Origin: an uncultured Candidatus Saccharibacteria bacterium
GTDB lineage: Bacteria > Patescibacteria > Saccharimonadia > Saccharimonadales > CAMLKC01
Direction: 5' to 3'
DNA length: 8,041 bases
Assembly: GCA_946480595.1 (NCBI GenBank)
Contig: CAMLKC010000043.1
Coordinates: forward strand, 1-8,041
The notes beneath the pieces were generated by a model. The model was not told where the DNA came from and ran no database searches. It saw nothing but the letters and a program-made list of their open reading frames with translations. Shown here piece by piece: positions 1 to 5,912 of this stretch; within the stretch, counting starts at the first letter, position 1, and each line of letters begins with the position of its first letter. Position numbers and translations under genes: made by a program.

Positions 1-99
1 ATAGCTCCATCCGGCATGGGTAACGAGGTCACGCGCATTGAACGGTGAGTTCTCGAACACTTCGCCATTGGGGGAATATACTTTGACTAATTCAGACAT
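1..99 (-). CDS. Small phage head-module protein, partial (first 33 codons)
   Basis: The open frame starts with ATG at 97-99 and runs off the window edge, giving 33 residues beginning MSELVKVYSPNGEVFE and ending AGWSY. A purine-rich AAAGAGAT ribosome site lies just upstream on the minus strand. It is the next gene after the putative cement gene in the capsid operon, behind an intergenic hairpin. I do not recognise a named domain; short proteins of this look (a beta-rich start, then a helix) occur next to capsid genes in tailed phages. A small virion or head-completion role is only inferred from position. The C-terminus is not visible. Confidence 0.75.
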   Translation of the reverse strand, partial: MSELVKVYSPNGEVFENSPFNARDLVTHAGWSY

Positions 100-134
100 T
101 TAAAATCTCTTTTATCGGGGTTTCTATTTTCTAC

Positions 135-165
135 GTCATCTCTCCGAATTATTCAGAGAGATGAC
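135..165 (-). other. Intergenic RNA hairpin after cement gene
   Basis: A 10-bp perfect stem (gtcatctctc at 135-144 with gagagatgac at 156-165) continues after one mismatch with gaa/ttc (146-148/152-154) around a 3-base loop. On the transcribed minus strand it is followed by GUAGAAAAUAG, not a U-tract, so it does not look like a standard intrinsic terminator. It may protect or process the mRNA between the cement gene and the next small gene. Confidence 0.6.
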
Positions 166-177
166 ATCAGAAAATTA

Positions 178-621
178 TTAAGCGCCGACGACAGGAGCTA
201 GATAAGCGTCGTAGTCGAGGATCGGAGTGGTTCCAGCGAGTGTGGCATTTACGCGAATAAATGCAGCGCCGGGAACTTGCTTAAGGACACGATCAAGGTC
301 CAGAAGAAGGGTGTAAACACCAGCTGTGGTAAGAGCGGCAAGCGTTCCAACTACAGTGTACGAACCGCCGACAGTTGTAGCAACTTCAACAGTAAGGGTG
401 TAAGCTTCGTCGCCCGTGGTGCGGTCGATTGTCTTAACAAGGAAGTTTACAGCTACGGTCTGAAGCGGGATGTTACCCAAGTTCCAGTACGCAGTACCCG
501 GATTTAGTGAAATACCGGTTTCAGCAGTTGTTGCGGTAATCTGTGCAGCGGAAGAAGCACGAAGAGTTACGGAAGCATCCTTATCAACTGTGAACTTAAC
601 TTTAGAATTCATGTTAGCCAT
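178..621 (-). CDS. Putative capsid decoration (cement) protein
   Basis: This 147-aa protein has no signal peptide or membrane segment. It is rich in Thr, Ala, Val and Gly and reads as alternating beta strands, for example VNFLVKTIDRTTGDEAYTLT and the region around residues 85-145. That pattern fits the small beta-barrel cement proteins that stabilise HK97-fold shells. The gene directly follows the major capsid gene, the usual place for a cement or decoration gene in phages with epsilon15 gp7 or BPP-1 Bbp17-like capsid proteins. A clear ribosome site (AGGAG, 7 bases before ATG at 619-621) sets the start. An in-frame second ATG three codons later has no ribosome site of its own. The cement function rests on position and composition, not on a matched motif; another minor head protein is possible. 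Confidence 0.65.
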   Translation of the reverse strand: MANMNSKVKFTVDKDASVTLRASSAAQITATTAETGISLNPGTAYWNLGNIPLQTVAVNFLVKTIDRTTGDEAYTLTVEVATTVGGSYTVVGTLAALTTAGVYTLLLDLDRVLKQVPGAAFIRVNATLAGTTPILDYDAYLAPVVGA

Positions 622-655
622 TTTAATTCTCCTAAATGGTTTTCTTTGGTTTTAA

Positions 656-683
656 GTCAATAGGGACCGAAATCCCTATTGAC
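656..683 (-). other. Perfect 11-bp hairpin with UUCG-type loop between capsid and cement genes
   Basis: The arms gtcaataggga (656-666) and tccctattgac (673-683) are perfectly complementary. The loop on the minus-strand RNA reads UUUCGG, that is a UUCG tetraloop closed by a U-G pair, an exceptionally stable fold. It is followed by UUAAAACC, so there is no terminator U-tract. It lies in the gap between the capsid stop codon and the cement ribosome site. Likely roles are protecting the capsid mRNA 3' end or setting relative expression. Confidence 0.75.
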
Positions 684-703
684 ATTTTAGTCTCTAGTTG
701 ATA

Positions 704-1636
704 TTAGAGGGTTACGTTAGCGTTTGTGATACCCCAAACACGTGAAGCGGCGCGACCGTGTTCGACAACCATACCAACATACCATTCAACGCGGGTACGA
801 TAAACTGGCTTCGTGTCAAGTTCGCCAAGGTCACGAACGTCAATGAAGCCGTTCTGGATGCCCTTGATCTTACCCGGACCAATTGAAAGTACGTAGATTG
901 AGCTAGCAGTTGAACCACCACCGGGACCGGCTTCGTTAAAGCCAATCATACGAGTACCAGTCTCGTCGTAATCAGCGATAAGGATTGGGAGGCCGTTGTA
1001 GTAAGCAACGCGCTGACCAAACTCATCAATGTCGAATACGATGTCGCCACCGATGCCAGCACGAACAGCTGTTGAAAGCTTATTGCGCATTGACTTAGAC
1101 ATTAGAAGGTGAGTAGGTGCATCGACGCGGTCAATAGCTTCGTCAATAGCTTCAAGTGAAAGCGCTGAGTTGGCCGAAGGAGCGGTTAGGTTAGCAGCAA
1201 CTAGCTGATCGCCAGTGATACGCTTACGAAGACCATCAAATTCAAGTTCAGTGTTGATTTCGGAGTCACCGTTGATCATCTTGTTCATGATCGAAAGTGA
1301 AAGAGCCTTAACCTTCATTGCTTCATGCTCGGCACGAACTTCAGGGCCACGAGTCGCGATAAGGAACTTATCAACGTCGAGGTCGCCACCAGCGATGCGG
1401 AGAGCTTCAGTGCGTGGGTTTAGAACGCCAACTGATTCTGAGTAACCGTCGTTTACACCACGGAAACCAATACCCGGAAGCTTATGTTCTTCAGTGTATG
1501 TGTAGCTACCACCCGGAATAGCTTCGAAAGGAAGCACGCGTAGGAGGTCAGCGTTCATTGCAAACATTTCTACGATAGCAGAACGCTTGATGTCGCCGTC
1601 ATTAATTTTATTTGCTTCTAAAAGTGTCATTGCCAT
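704..1636 (-). CDS. Major capsid protein, HK97 fold (epsilon15 gp7-like)
   Basis: This 310-aa protein resembles the epsilon15 gp7 / BPP-1 Bbp17 group of HK97-fold major capsid proteins. The supporting stretches are an N-terminal helix (MTLLEANKINDGDIKRSAIV), PFEAIPGGSYTY at 36-47, LPGIGFRGVNDGYSESVG at 53-70, the glycine-aspartate run IAGGDLDVDKF at 81-91, NGDS...FDGLRKRITGDQ at 122-144, and a C-terminal domain with NGLPILIADYDETG at 214-227. It has no obvious cleaved delta domain, and no head protease gene is nearby, which matches assembly around a separate scaffold. The start at 1634-1636 has an AAGGAG ribosome site at good spacing; an in-frame ATG two codons later is less favoured. Hundreds of copies form the shell, with the scaffold gene upstream and the probable cement gene downstream. 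Confidence 0.93.
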   Translation of the reverse strand: MAMTLLEANKINDGDIKRSAIVEMFAMNADLLRVLPFEAIPGGSYTYTEEHKLPGIGFRGVNDGYSESVGVLNPRTEALRIAGGDLDVDKFLIATRGPEVRAEHEAMKVKALSLSIMNKMINGDSEINTELEFDGLRKRITGDQLVAANLTAPSANSALSLEAIDEAIDRVDAPTHLLMSKSMRNKLSTAVRAGIGGDIVFDIDEFGQRVAYYNGLPILIADYDETGTRMIGFNEAGPGGGSTASSIYVLSIGPGKIKGIQNGFIDVRDLGELDTKPVYRTRVEWYVGMVVEHGRAASRVWGITNANVTL

Positions 1637-1679
1637 TGGAAAATCTCCTTGCTAGGCATTCATTTTGTTGTTAGTTTTG

Positions 1680-1733
1680 GGCTGTAGTGATTAAACTTGG
1701 GGAACTTCCCTAAAGATTTTCCCCGACACAGCC
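1680..1733 (-). other. Two-tier intergenic hairpin between scaffold and capsid genes
   Basis: The outer arms ggctgt (1680-1685) and acagcc (1728-1733) and the inner arms ggggaa (1699-1704) and ttcccc (1719-1724) pair in nested fashion with an asymmetric internal loop. It is not followed by a U-tract on the minus strand. It sits about 45 bases upstream of the capsid start, just before its ribosome site region. It is a candidate processing, stability or expression-ratio element, since the capsid protein must far exceed the scaffold. Confidence 0.45.
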
Positions 1734-1788
1734 ATACCGAGGAGTTTTGTTTTCATTTACCTAGCTAAGAGGTATGCCGTAAATTACT

Positions 1789-2568
1789 TTACTTTTTAAA
1801 AGCCGCTTTGTTTGCAAGCTCAAGCCTCTGTTGAGGAGAAAGCTTCATCAAATCGTCCTTAGTCATATTCCCGTAACCAGACAATTGACCGCCGTTAGCA
1901 CCGCCACCGTTGGATTCTTTAAACAGATAAGGCATTTGCTTCTGAAGGGTTTTCATCCACTCTACCGGAGACATCGGGCTTGCACCGTCTGCGCCATAAA
2001 TTGTGGAATCACCATTCTTCGGAATGATCTTATCGCCGTCTATTTTAAACACTTTCTTAGCTTCTAAGAGAATGTGAGATTCAGCTTCAGGACGTGCGCC
2101 AGACTTAGGATCGTGGATCGCGGTTCTGATGTAGTTATCGACCTGAACACCCTTAAGCTGCTCAGTAACTTCACCGAAATTCTTTTTCCATTCAGAAGCT
2201 TCGTGCGCCAAGCGGCGAAGTTCTTCTTCATGGGTTTCTCTCATCTTCTTTGTACGTTCAGACAGAGTTTCTTCGATCTTACCTGACTCAGAGAGCTTAC
2301 CGTCTTCTACTAGCTGCTTCGTCTTGCGAAGATCACTTAGTTCGTTGATAAACTTGTCTTCATCTTCTCCAACATATTTGGAGAACTTAGCGATGCGGGC
2401 GCTGAAGGTTTCGTTGTCCTTAGCAAGTGAAATGTTCTTTTCTCTAAACTCGTCAACACGAGCCTTAGGGACCAGATTAATTACAAATTTACCGTCGTCT
2501 CGCTTTTTTGCTTCTGAGTGTAGTTCCTCTGGAATTTGCTCAATTGCGTCGAATAGAATTTCTGCCAT
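1789..2568 (-). CDS. Capsid scaffolding protein
   Basis: This 259-aa hydrophilic protein has a long charged, heptad-like helical region (about residues 38-145, many E and K), then a short folded part and a Gly/Asn-rich linker (GGGANGGQ, 221-228). It ends in a basic helix (MTKDDLMKLSPQQRLELANK). A coiled-coil body plus a basic C-terminal helix that contacts the capsid protein is the classic layout of free tailed-phage scaffolding proteins. Its position directly upstream of the major capsid gene supports this. It would form the internal core of the procapsid and leave on DNA packaging. The start at 2566-2568 has a GGAG ribosome site 8 bases upstream. No serine-protease motif is seen, so it is not a fused protease-scaffold. 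The name rests on architecture and synteny. Confidence 0.88.
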   Translation of the reverse strand: MAEILFDAIEQIPEELHSEAKKRDDGKFVINLVPKARVDEFREKNISLAKDNETFSARIAKFSKYVGEDEDKFINELSDLRKTKQLVEDGKLSESGKIEETLSERTKKMRETHEEELRRLAHEASEWKKNFGEVTEQLKGVQVDNYIRTAIHDPKSGARPEAESHILLEAKKVFKIDGDKIIPKNGDSTIYGADGASPMSPVEWMKTLQKQMPYLFKESNGGGANGGQLSGYGNMTKDDLMKLSPQQRLELANKAAFKK

Positions 2569-2626
2569 GTGTACATCTCCGATGTATTAAGTATTTAAAA
2601 TAAAGGGCCTACGCTGTAGTGTCCTA

Positions 2627-2647
2627 CTTGTTCCACCTAGGAACAAG
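2627..2647 (-). other. 8-bp perfect hairpin upstream of scaffold gene
   Basis: The arms cttgttcc (2627-2634) and ggaacaag (2640-2647) close a 5-base loop. On the minus strand it follows the stop of the 59-aa ORF by 8 bases and precedes the scaffold ribosome site by about 50 bases. It is followed by UAGGACAC rather than a U-tract, so termination is unlikely in that direction. Confidence 0.5.
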
Positions 2648-2655
2648 ATTTTTAG

Positions 2656-2835
2656 TTATGCATGATCAGGGTTATTTACTAATTCAGTAAGTTTGCGTTG
2701 AGCCGCCCTTCGATCTTTAAATGGTCCAACTCGTACCACGATATAGGATTCATCATTCTCAGGGTTTGTTTCAACAGCAGCAATGCCAGACTGTTTCAAA
2801 GTTAATTTCCTATCATTATGTTTAACTTTATACAT
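2656..2835 (-). CDS. Small SPOR-like protein, 59 aa (start uncertain)
   Basis: The reading frame runs from ATG at 2833-2835 to TAA at 2656-2658. The second half, YIVVRVGPFKDRRAAQRKL (about residues 31-49), resembles the core of SPOR peptidoglycan-binding repeats (a beta strand ending in GxF, then a helix starting D-R-xx-A). The resemblance is by eye and covers only half a domain. The ATG has no ribosome site and lies inside a promoter-like sequence. A TTG at 2797-2799, giving 47 aa, has AGGA 8 bases upstream and lies downstream of the predicted transcription start, so it may be the true start. The gene sits between the 56-aa gene and the scaffold. Its function is unknown. Confidence 0.6.
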   Translation of the reverse strand: MYKVKHNDRKLTLKQSGIAAVETNPENDESYIVVRVGPFKDRRAAQRKLTELVNNPDHA

Positions 2836-2855
2836 TAAAATTTTAAAAAAGTCAA
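2827..2855 (-). promoter_or_regulatory. Sigma70-like promoter ahead of the scaffold-capsid genes
   Basis: On the minus strand TTGACT (2850-2855) is separated by exactly 17 bases from TATAAA (2827-2832), so both hexamers match consensus at 5 of 6 positions. Transcription would begin near 2820 and cover the 59-aa ORF, scaffold, capsid and cement genes. The region is very AT-rich, so a chance match is possible, but spacing and both elements agree. Confidence 0.55.
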
Positions 2856-2877
2856 GTAATTTTAATTTGATCCATTT

Positions 2878-3048
2878 TTATTTGACTTTTTTCTTAACTT
2901 TACCTAAATATTCTTCTAAAGATTCTAATTCAATATCGAAAAACGCATCGTCTTCGTCAGGTAAATCTAATTCGAATTCCCTGAGAAGGTCTGAGACGTT
3001 TTCAACGTCCTCGAAATCGTTATCAAAGCTGTTTGGTTTTCTGGACAT
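2878..3048 (-). CDS. Small acidic protein overlapping the portal gene, 56 aa
   Basis: The frame runs from ATG at 3046-3048 to TAA at 2878-2880 and overlaps the last 26 bases of the portal gene, suggesting translational coupling. The protein is strongly acidic in the middle (FELDLPDEDDAFFDIELESL) and ends in a lysine-rich tail (GKVKKKVK). The ribosome site is weak (AAUAAG region). No family is recognised. A small acidic protein between portal and scaffold could be a head-assembly accessory, but that is only context. The lack of stops and the coherent charge pattern support real coding. Confidence 0.6.
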   Translation of the reverse strand: MSRKPNSFDNDFEDVENVSDLLREFELDLPDEDDAFFDIELESLEEYLGKVKKKVK

Positions 3049-4633
3049 TTTTATTGAGCTTATTCTGTTGAGCCGTAAAGCTCTGTGTCATTTTAAGTTG
3101 ATCTTGTGCTGCGGTGCGATCCTTAGCGCCTTCTTCAACCTCAACCTTAGTCTTCGCGTCAGGATAACCCTCACGGCGAGCTTGGAAGTCTGGATTGTTC
3201 GGGAACTGATCAGGATTTTCGAGCATAGCTTTAAATTCTTCAATGCTGATACCGTCAGGCATAACATCGGTCTTTTGAAGAATATCAAAAAGAATTTCGA
3301 TTGGGATGATGTTCTCTTGATACATCATAGTGAAGGCTCTAAATTCGCGAGCATCGATCTGTGCAAACAGGAAGTCACGATTTACTTCTACCTTGACATC
3401 AATTGTGTCGAGGTTTTCATTCTGCCAATAGAGCCACCAAGTTAGTAGTTTGGTGAAGCCTTCGTTCAGGCTATTGGTAACGTTAAGTAGAAGAGACATT
3501 TCGTTCTTCTCTTTAACCTTTACCAAGTTATCCGATTCTGCTACAGCAGTGGATTTTGTACCAAGCATTCTGCCACCCATGGCGGAAACGTTGGCTTCTT
3601 TTTCTTCCAAGGCACGCTCAAGGAAGATTAGACCTTGGCCGTTGTATTCAGCGATCCCCGGAGCTTTATCACCTTCATATTCCCAAACGACATTAGGGCC
3701 GACGACATAATCGCCACCCTTATCATTTTGGTTCTTCACTTGGACGTGATAAATTGGTAAGGCGGTATGAAAACGACCATGCTCTAATTGAGCTACGCTT
3801 TGATAGTGCGAAAGATTCATCAAAGCAATGTCGATGATCGGTGGCTTTTCAACTTGTGGATTATTTGAGTAAGGGCCGAAAAATACGAACGGAATAAAAT
3901 TAAAGGGGACGCCGAGACGCTTGGGCTCAATTACTTCAGGCTCTTCGTCAGTCACTAAGGACATGTTAAAGAACTTGGTGCGATAAACATACTGGCGGTA
4001 AATGCCGTCATCATCTAGGCGAAGCTTGCGATATAATGCTTTGTAACGGAGAGATGAGGTTCTGAGTTGAACCGGAAAACTGTCACGATCTTCTTCGATC
4101 TCTCTAAGGAGGACTTCTTTAAGAACGTAACGACCATCGATTTCCACCACGGACCAGTCAAGAATATTTTCAGCTATATAATTAACTAAGAATGGGGTGC
4201 CTTTACCGTTCTTATCAAGATCAAGCAACGCGCCGATACGGCCCACGGAGAGAACTTCGTTGGCCGTGTCGCGAATAAAGGTATTTAAACTAGTGCCGTC
4301 TTTTGCAATAGTTTTAAGAGTCTTAACAAATTGTGTGGGGAGATTTTTTACTTTGGGTTCGCGGCGAAAGATCGTGCCACAGAGACCAGCAACGGTGCGC
4401 TGGGTCATATTGTAGAAGTATGAACGGCTGAGGAAAGCAGAATATTCTTTATCTGACTGAGCTTCCATTTGTGGAAGGTACTGTTGGCCCTTGGACTTTA
4501 CAGCGATTTCGCCAATAATGGTGTCGCGAATCACTTCCCACGAATAGCCCCAATATTGGTATTCGGGGTGACATTGAACAGATTCTTGTCCAACAGCTGT
4601 CACCACTTGTAAATTTTTATCGTTAATCGCCAT
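3023..4633 (-). CDS. Portal protein (DUF4055-type)
   Basis: This 536-aa protein resembles the DUF4055 family of phage portal proteins. The supporting stretches are QQYLPQMEAQSDKEYSAFLS (50-69), SRSYFYNMTQRTVAGLCGTI (69-88) followed by FRREP, an EVLSVGRIGALLDLD stretch after a helix, and ILDWSVVEIDGRYVLKEVLL. These match the family's core order; length is typical. Portals form the dodecameric ring at one capsid vertex through which DNA is packaged and ejected. The C-terminal 60 residues are hydrophilic and Q/K-rich. The start at 4631-4633 lies about 26 bases after a predicted transcription start and has only a weak AAG-type ribosome site. The acidic 56-aa gene overlaps its end. The terminase is not adjacent on this side; instead an accessory gene block precedes the promoter. 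Confidence 0.9.
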   Translation of the reverse strand: MAINDKNLQVVTAVGQESVQCHPEYQYWGYSWEVIRDTIIGEIAVKSKGQQYLPQMEAQSDKEYSAFLSRSYFYNMTQRTVAGLCGTIFRREPKVKNLPTQFVKTLKTIAKDGTSLNTFIRDTANEVLSVGRIGALLDLDKNGKGTPFLVNYIAENILDWSVVEIDGRYVLKEVLLREIEEDRDSFPVQLRTSSLRYKALYRKLRLDDDGIYRQYVYRTKFFNMSLVTDEEPEVIEPKRLGVPFNFIPFVFFGPYSNNPQVEKPPIIDIALMNLSHYQSVAQLEHGRFHTALPIYHVQVKNQNDKGGDYVVGPNVVWEYEGDKAPGIAEYNGQGLIFLERALEEKEANVSAMGGRMLGTKSTAVAESDNLVKVKEKNEMSLLLNVTNSLNEGFTKLLTWWLYWQNENLDTIDVKVEVNRDFLFAQIDAREFRAFTMMYQENIIPIEILFDILQKTDVMPDGISIEEFKAMLENPDQFPNNPDFQARREGYPDAKTKVEVEEGAKDRTAAQDQLKMTQSFTAQQNKLNKNVQKTKQL

Positions 4634-4659
4634 TGTTTTTCTTACATTCTTTTTATTAT

Positions 4660-4694
4660 GTCGCGACTATACCATAATAAATTTAAAATGTCAA
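4660..4694 (-). promoter_or_regulatory. Strong sigma70 promoter for the head operon, with GTCGCGAC palindrome
   Basis: On the minus strand TTGACA (4689-4694, perfect consensus) is spaced 17 bases from TATAGT (4666-4671), with an extended -10 TG just before it. Transcription should start near 4659, shortly before the portal start codon. The perfect 8-bp palindrome GTCGCGAC (4660-4667) spans the end of the -10 element to the start site, where a repressor would block the polymerase. It is the best promoter in the window and marks the boundary between the accessory genes and the head module. Confidence 0.85.
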
Positions 4695-4805
4695 GCATTA
4701 TTTTAATAAATACAGAAAATAAAATTTAAACGAAGAGCGAACCTCTGTTAAAGACTTACACCTTATTCTCTTTGTGGCGGTTTACGTTATTATAGTCTGT
4801 AAGAA

Positions 4806-5279
4806 CTAAACGTCGTCCAAGCGCTTGAGATACTCTCTAATTTCTTCAAGTATGTTACAGAATTCGTTGGCGGTCAAAATGGTTTGAGTCTTATTCTTTC
4901 CACCGATGGGATGGATCAACATCTTGTCACCAGTAGCGATTAAAGCTTTAGTGAATCTTGGATTAGTGCCGAGGGCGAGGAAAGCGGATCGAAGTAGTAT
5001 TTGATACTCGTCGCTGTCACGCTTGTAGCTGATGCCGTTCCAGTAGAGTAATTGTTTCGCTTGCCAGTGAAAGTTCTTACCAAATATTTTAGCTTCAAAC
5101 GGCGGTAGATCGCAGCACTTCAATTGAAGTTCGCGATCTTCTATTTTAAGGCTTTGAAGGAGTGACTCGATTGATCTACATCTGATACCATCGAATATAA
5201 ATTTGTGAGGATAGAGATTGCTGAGGTGAGAACCGGGATAGGCCATGCCAGATGAGATGATTACGACTTCGTCAAGCAA
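4806..5279 (-). CDS. NADAR-family protein, possible ADP-ribosylation-reversal enzyme
   Basis: The 157-aa protein reads as a compact NADAR (YbiA-like, DUF1768) domain: ISSGMAYPGSHLSNLYPHKF (9-28), DGIRCRSIESLLQSLK (30-45) with the family's conserved Glu and Gln, aromatic HWQAKQLLYW (71-80), RFTKALIATGDKMLIHPIG (108-126) and EFCNILEEIREYL near the end. Members act on N-glycosidic links of ribose-type substrates; YbiA removes reactive riboflavin intermediates, and some NADAR proteins remove ADP-ribose from guanine in DNA. The start is TTG (5277-5279): the conserved IISSG lies before the first ATG codon (residue 12), so the upstream start is preferred. It overlaps the 99-aa gene by 19 bases. The substrate is inferred, not shown. 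Confidence 0.8.
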   Translation of the reverse strand: MLDEVVIISSGMAYPGSHLSNLYPHKFIFDGIRCRSIESLLQSLKIEDRELQLKCCDLPPFEAKIFGKNFHWQAKQLLYWNGISYKRDSDEYQILLRSAFLALGTNPRFTKALIATGDKMLIHPIGGKNKTQTILTANEFCNILEEIREYLKRLDDV

Positions 5280-5560
5280 TACAAAAACTCTCTAACATCT
5301 TGAGTACTGATGAGCCAAACCGCTTCTTCTCTAGAGACAGGCTCAATGTAATCATAATCCGTTTCGTAATAGTGGGTACGGATACCGAGCCAAAACTGTG
5401 CCGTTTTATCCTTCTTCCATGATCTAAAAATTTGCCAAGAAGAATGTGAACCTAAATGGTTATTATTGATAACAGCTTTTAGGATGTTCTTACGATTAGG
5501 ATCAACGCCATCTGGATCAAGAGGCGTTTCTAGTGGTAGTGAGAATTGTTCTTCAATCAT
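5261..5560 (-). CDS. Hypothetical protein, 99 aa
   Basis: I place the start at ATG 5558-5560, where ATGA overlaps the stop of the 65-aa gene, a classic coupling junction; an in-frame ATG at 5603-5605 would add 15 residues inside the upstream gene and is less likely. The protein begins MIEEQFSLPLETPLDPDGVD and has an aromatic-rich middle (SSWQIFRSW, QFWLGIRTHYYETDYDYIEP), then REEAVWLISTQDVREFL. No family is recognised. It has no membrane segment or signal peptide and looks like a small soluble globular protein. It overlaps the NADAR gene by 19 bases, so the two are probably made together and may share a pathway. Confidence 0.7.
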   Translation of the reverse strand: MIEEQFSLPLETPLDPDGVDPNRKNILKAVINNNHLGSHSSWQIFRSWKKDKTAQFWLGIRTHYYETDYDYIEPVSREEAVWLISTQDVREFLYCLTKS

Positions 5561-5754
5561 AAGAATTCCACTACTGTTCCCGGCGCGAGGGTCCAACTCA
5601 TCCACTCCGTCTCGCCTGTCTTCAATTTAATGTGGCCACCGATATTGATCTCTTCAATCGTGCCGATCCGAGTCAGTTTCTTGGACCAAAGGTCCCAGTA
5701 TGGGCAAGGCGAGAAGCCTCTTGGCTCAGTGATTTTGACTCTTGCACCAATCAT
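5557..5754 (-). CDS. Hypothetical protein, 65 aa, probable small beta-barrel
   Basis: A strong AAGGAG ribosome site lies six bases before ATG 5752-5754. The sequence (MIGARVKITEPRGF, RIGTIEEINIGGHIKLKTGE, PGTVVEFL) alternates short strands and turns, as in SH3-like or KOW-type folds, but no specific family is recognised. The stop overlaps the next start by ATGA. It opens the three-gene cluster that ends with NADAR. Function unknown. Confidence 0.75.
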   Translation of the reverse strand: MIGARVKITEPRGFSPCPYWDLWSKKLTRIGTIEEINIGGHIKLKTGETEWMSWTLAPGTVVEFL

Positions 5755-5778
5755 TACATTCTCCTTTTAAGATTTGGT

Positions 5779-5818
5779 CGGGGCTTCTCACCCCGTTGTC
5801 GATTGTACCTCTGAAGCC
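5779..5818 (-). promoter_or_regulatory. Leader hairpins upstream of the 65-aa gene, mutually exclusive
   Basis: The arms cgggg (5779-5783) and ccccg (5791-5795) form a short GC hairpin. Overlapping arms ggcttc (5782-5787) and gaagcc (5813-5818) could form an alternative stem, so both cannot exist together. No U-tract follows, and the ribosome site of the 65-aa gene is not obviously covered. This stretch separates tRNA-Leu from the gene cluster and may also act in tRNA 3' processing. Confidence 0.35.
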
Positions 5819-5835
5819 TTATCGATAATGCAAAC

Positions 5836-5912
5836 TGGTAGCCCGCCTCAGATTCGAACTGAGACTGGACGCGCCCTAAACGCGTTGCCTCTAACCGTTG
5901 GGCTAGCGGGCC
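5836..5912 (-). tRNA. tRNA with UAG anticodon (Leu-like), short variable loop
   Basis: It has a full cloverleaf: acceptor GGCCCGC/GCGGGCT (pair 1-72 is G-U), TA at positions 8-9, D stem GCC/GGC, anticodon stem ACGCG/CGCGT with loop TTTAGGG, variable loop CCAGT, T stem CTCAG/CTGAG with loop TTCGAAT, then A73 and an encoded CCA. Anticodon UAG would read Leu codons CUA/CUG, and A73 fits Leu. Bacterial Leu tRNAs, however, have a long variable arm, and here it is 5 bases. The D arm resembles Gln tRNA. The charging identity is therefore uncertain. The first ten bases overlap the end of the HNH gene. Confidence 0.85.

Noticed and set aside
1215..1445. Plus-strand frame inside the capsid gene
   Set aside because: Shadow of the strongly recognised capsid gene, Ser/Arg-rich and without a ribosome site.
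2783..3445. A 220-residue plus-strand open frame
   Set aside because: It runs antisense over the portal C-terminus and two small genes, has low-complexity Ser/Leu/Phe content and no family pattern; the minus-strand portal frame explains the region.
4730..4748. Short stem agag/ctct followed by U-rich sequence after the NADAR gene, a possible terminator
   Set aside because: Only 4 bp of stem; too weak to call, although a terminator would make sense here.
4787..4796. Perfect TATAAT on the minus strand just after the NADAR stop
   Set aside because: No -35 at 16-18 bases and no extended -10; the TTGACA/TATAGT pair downstream is far better.
5561..5605. N-terminal extension of the 99-aa protein to ATG 5603-5605
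   Set aside because: It would overlap the 65-aa gene by 49 bases; the ATGA junction at 5557-5560 is the more usual arrangement.
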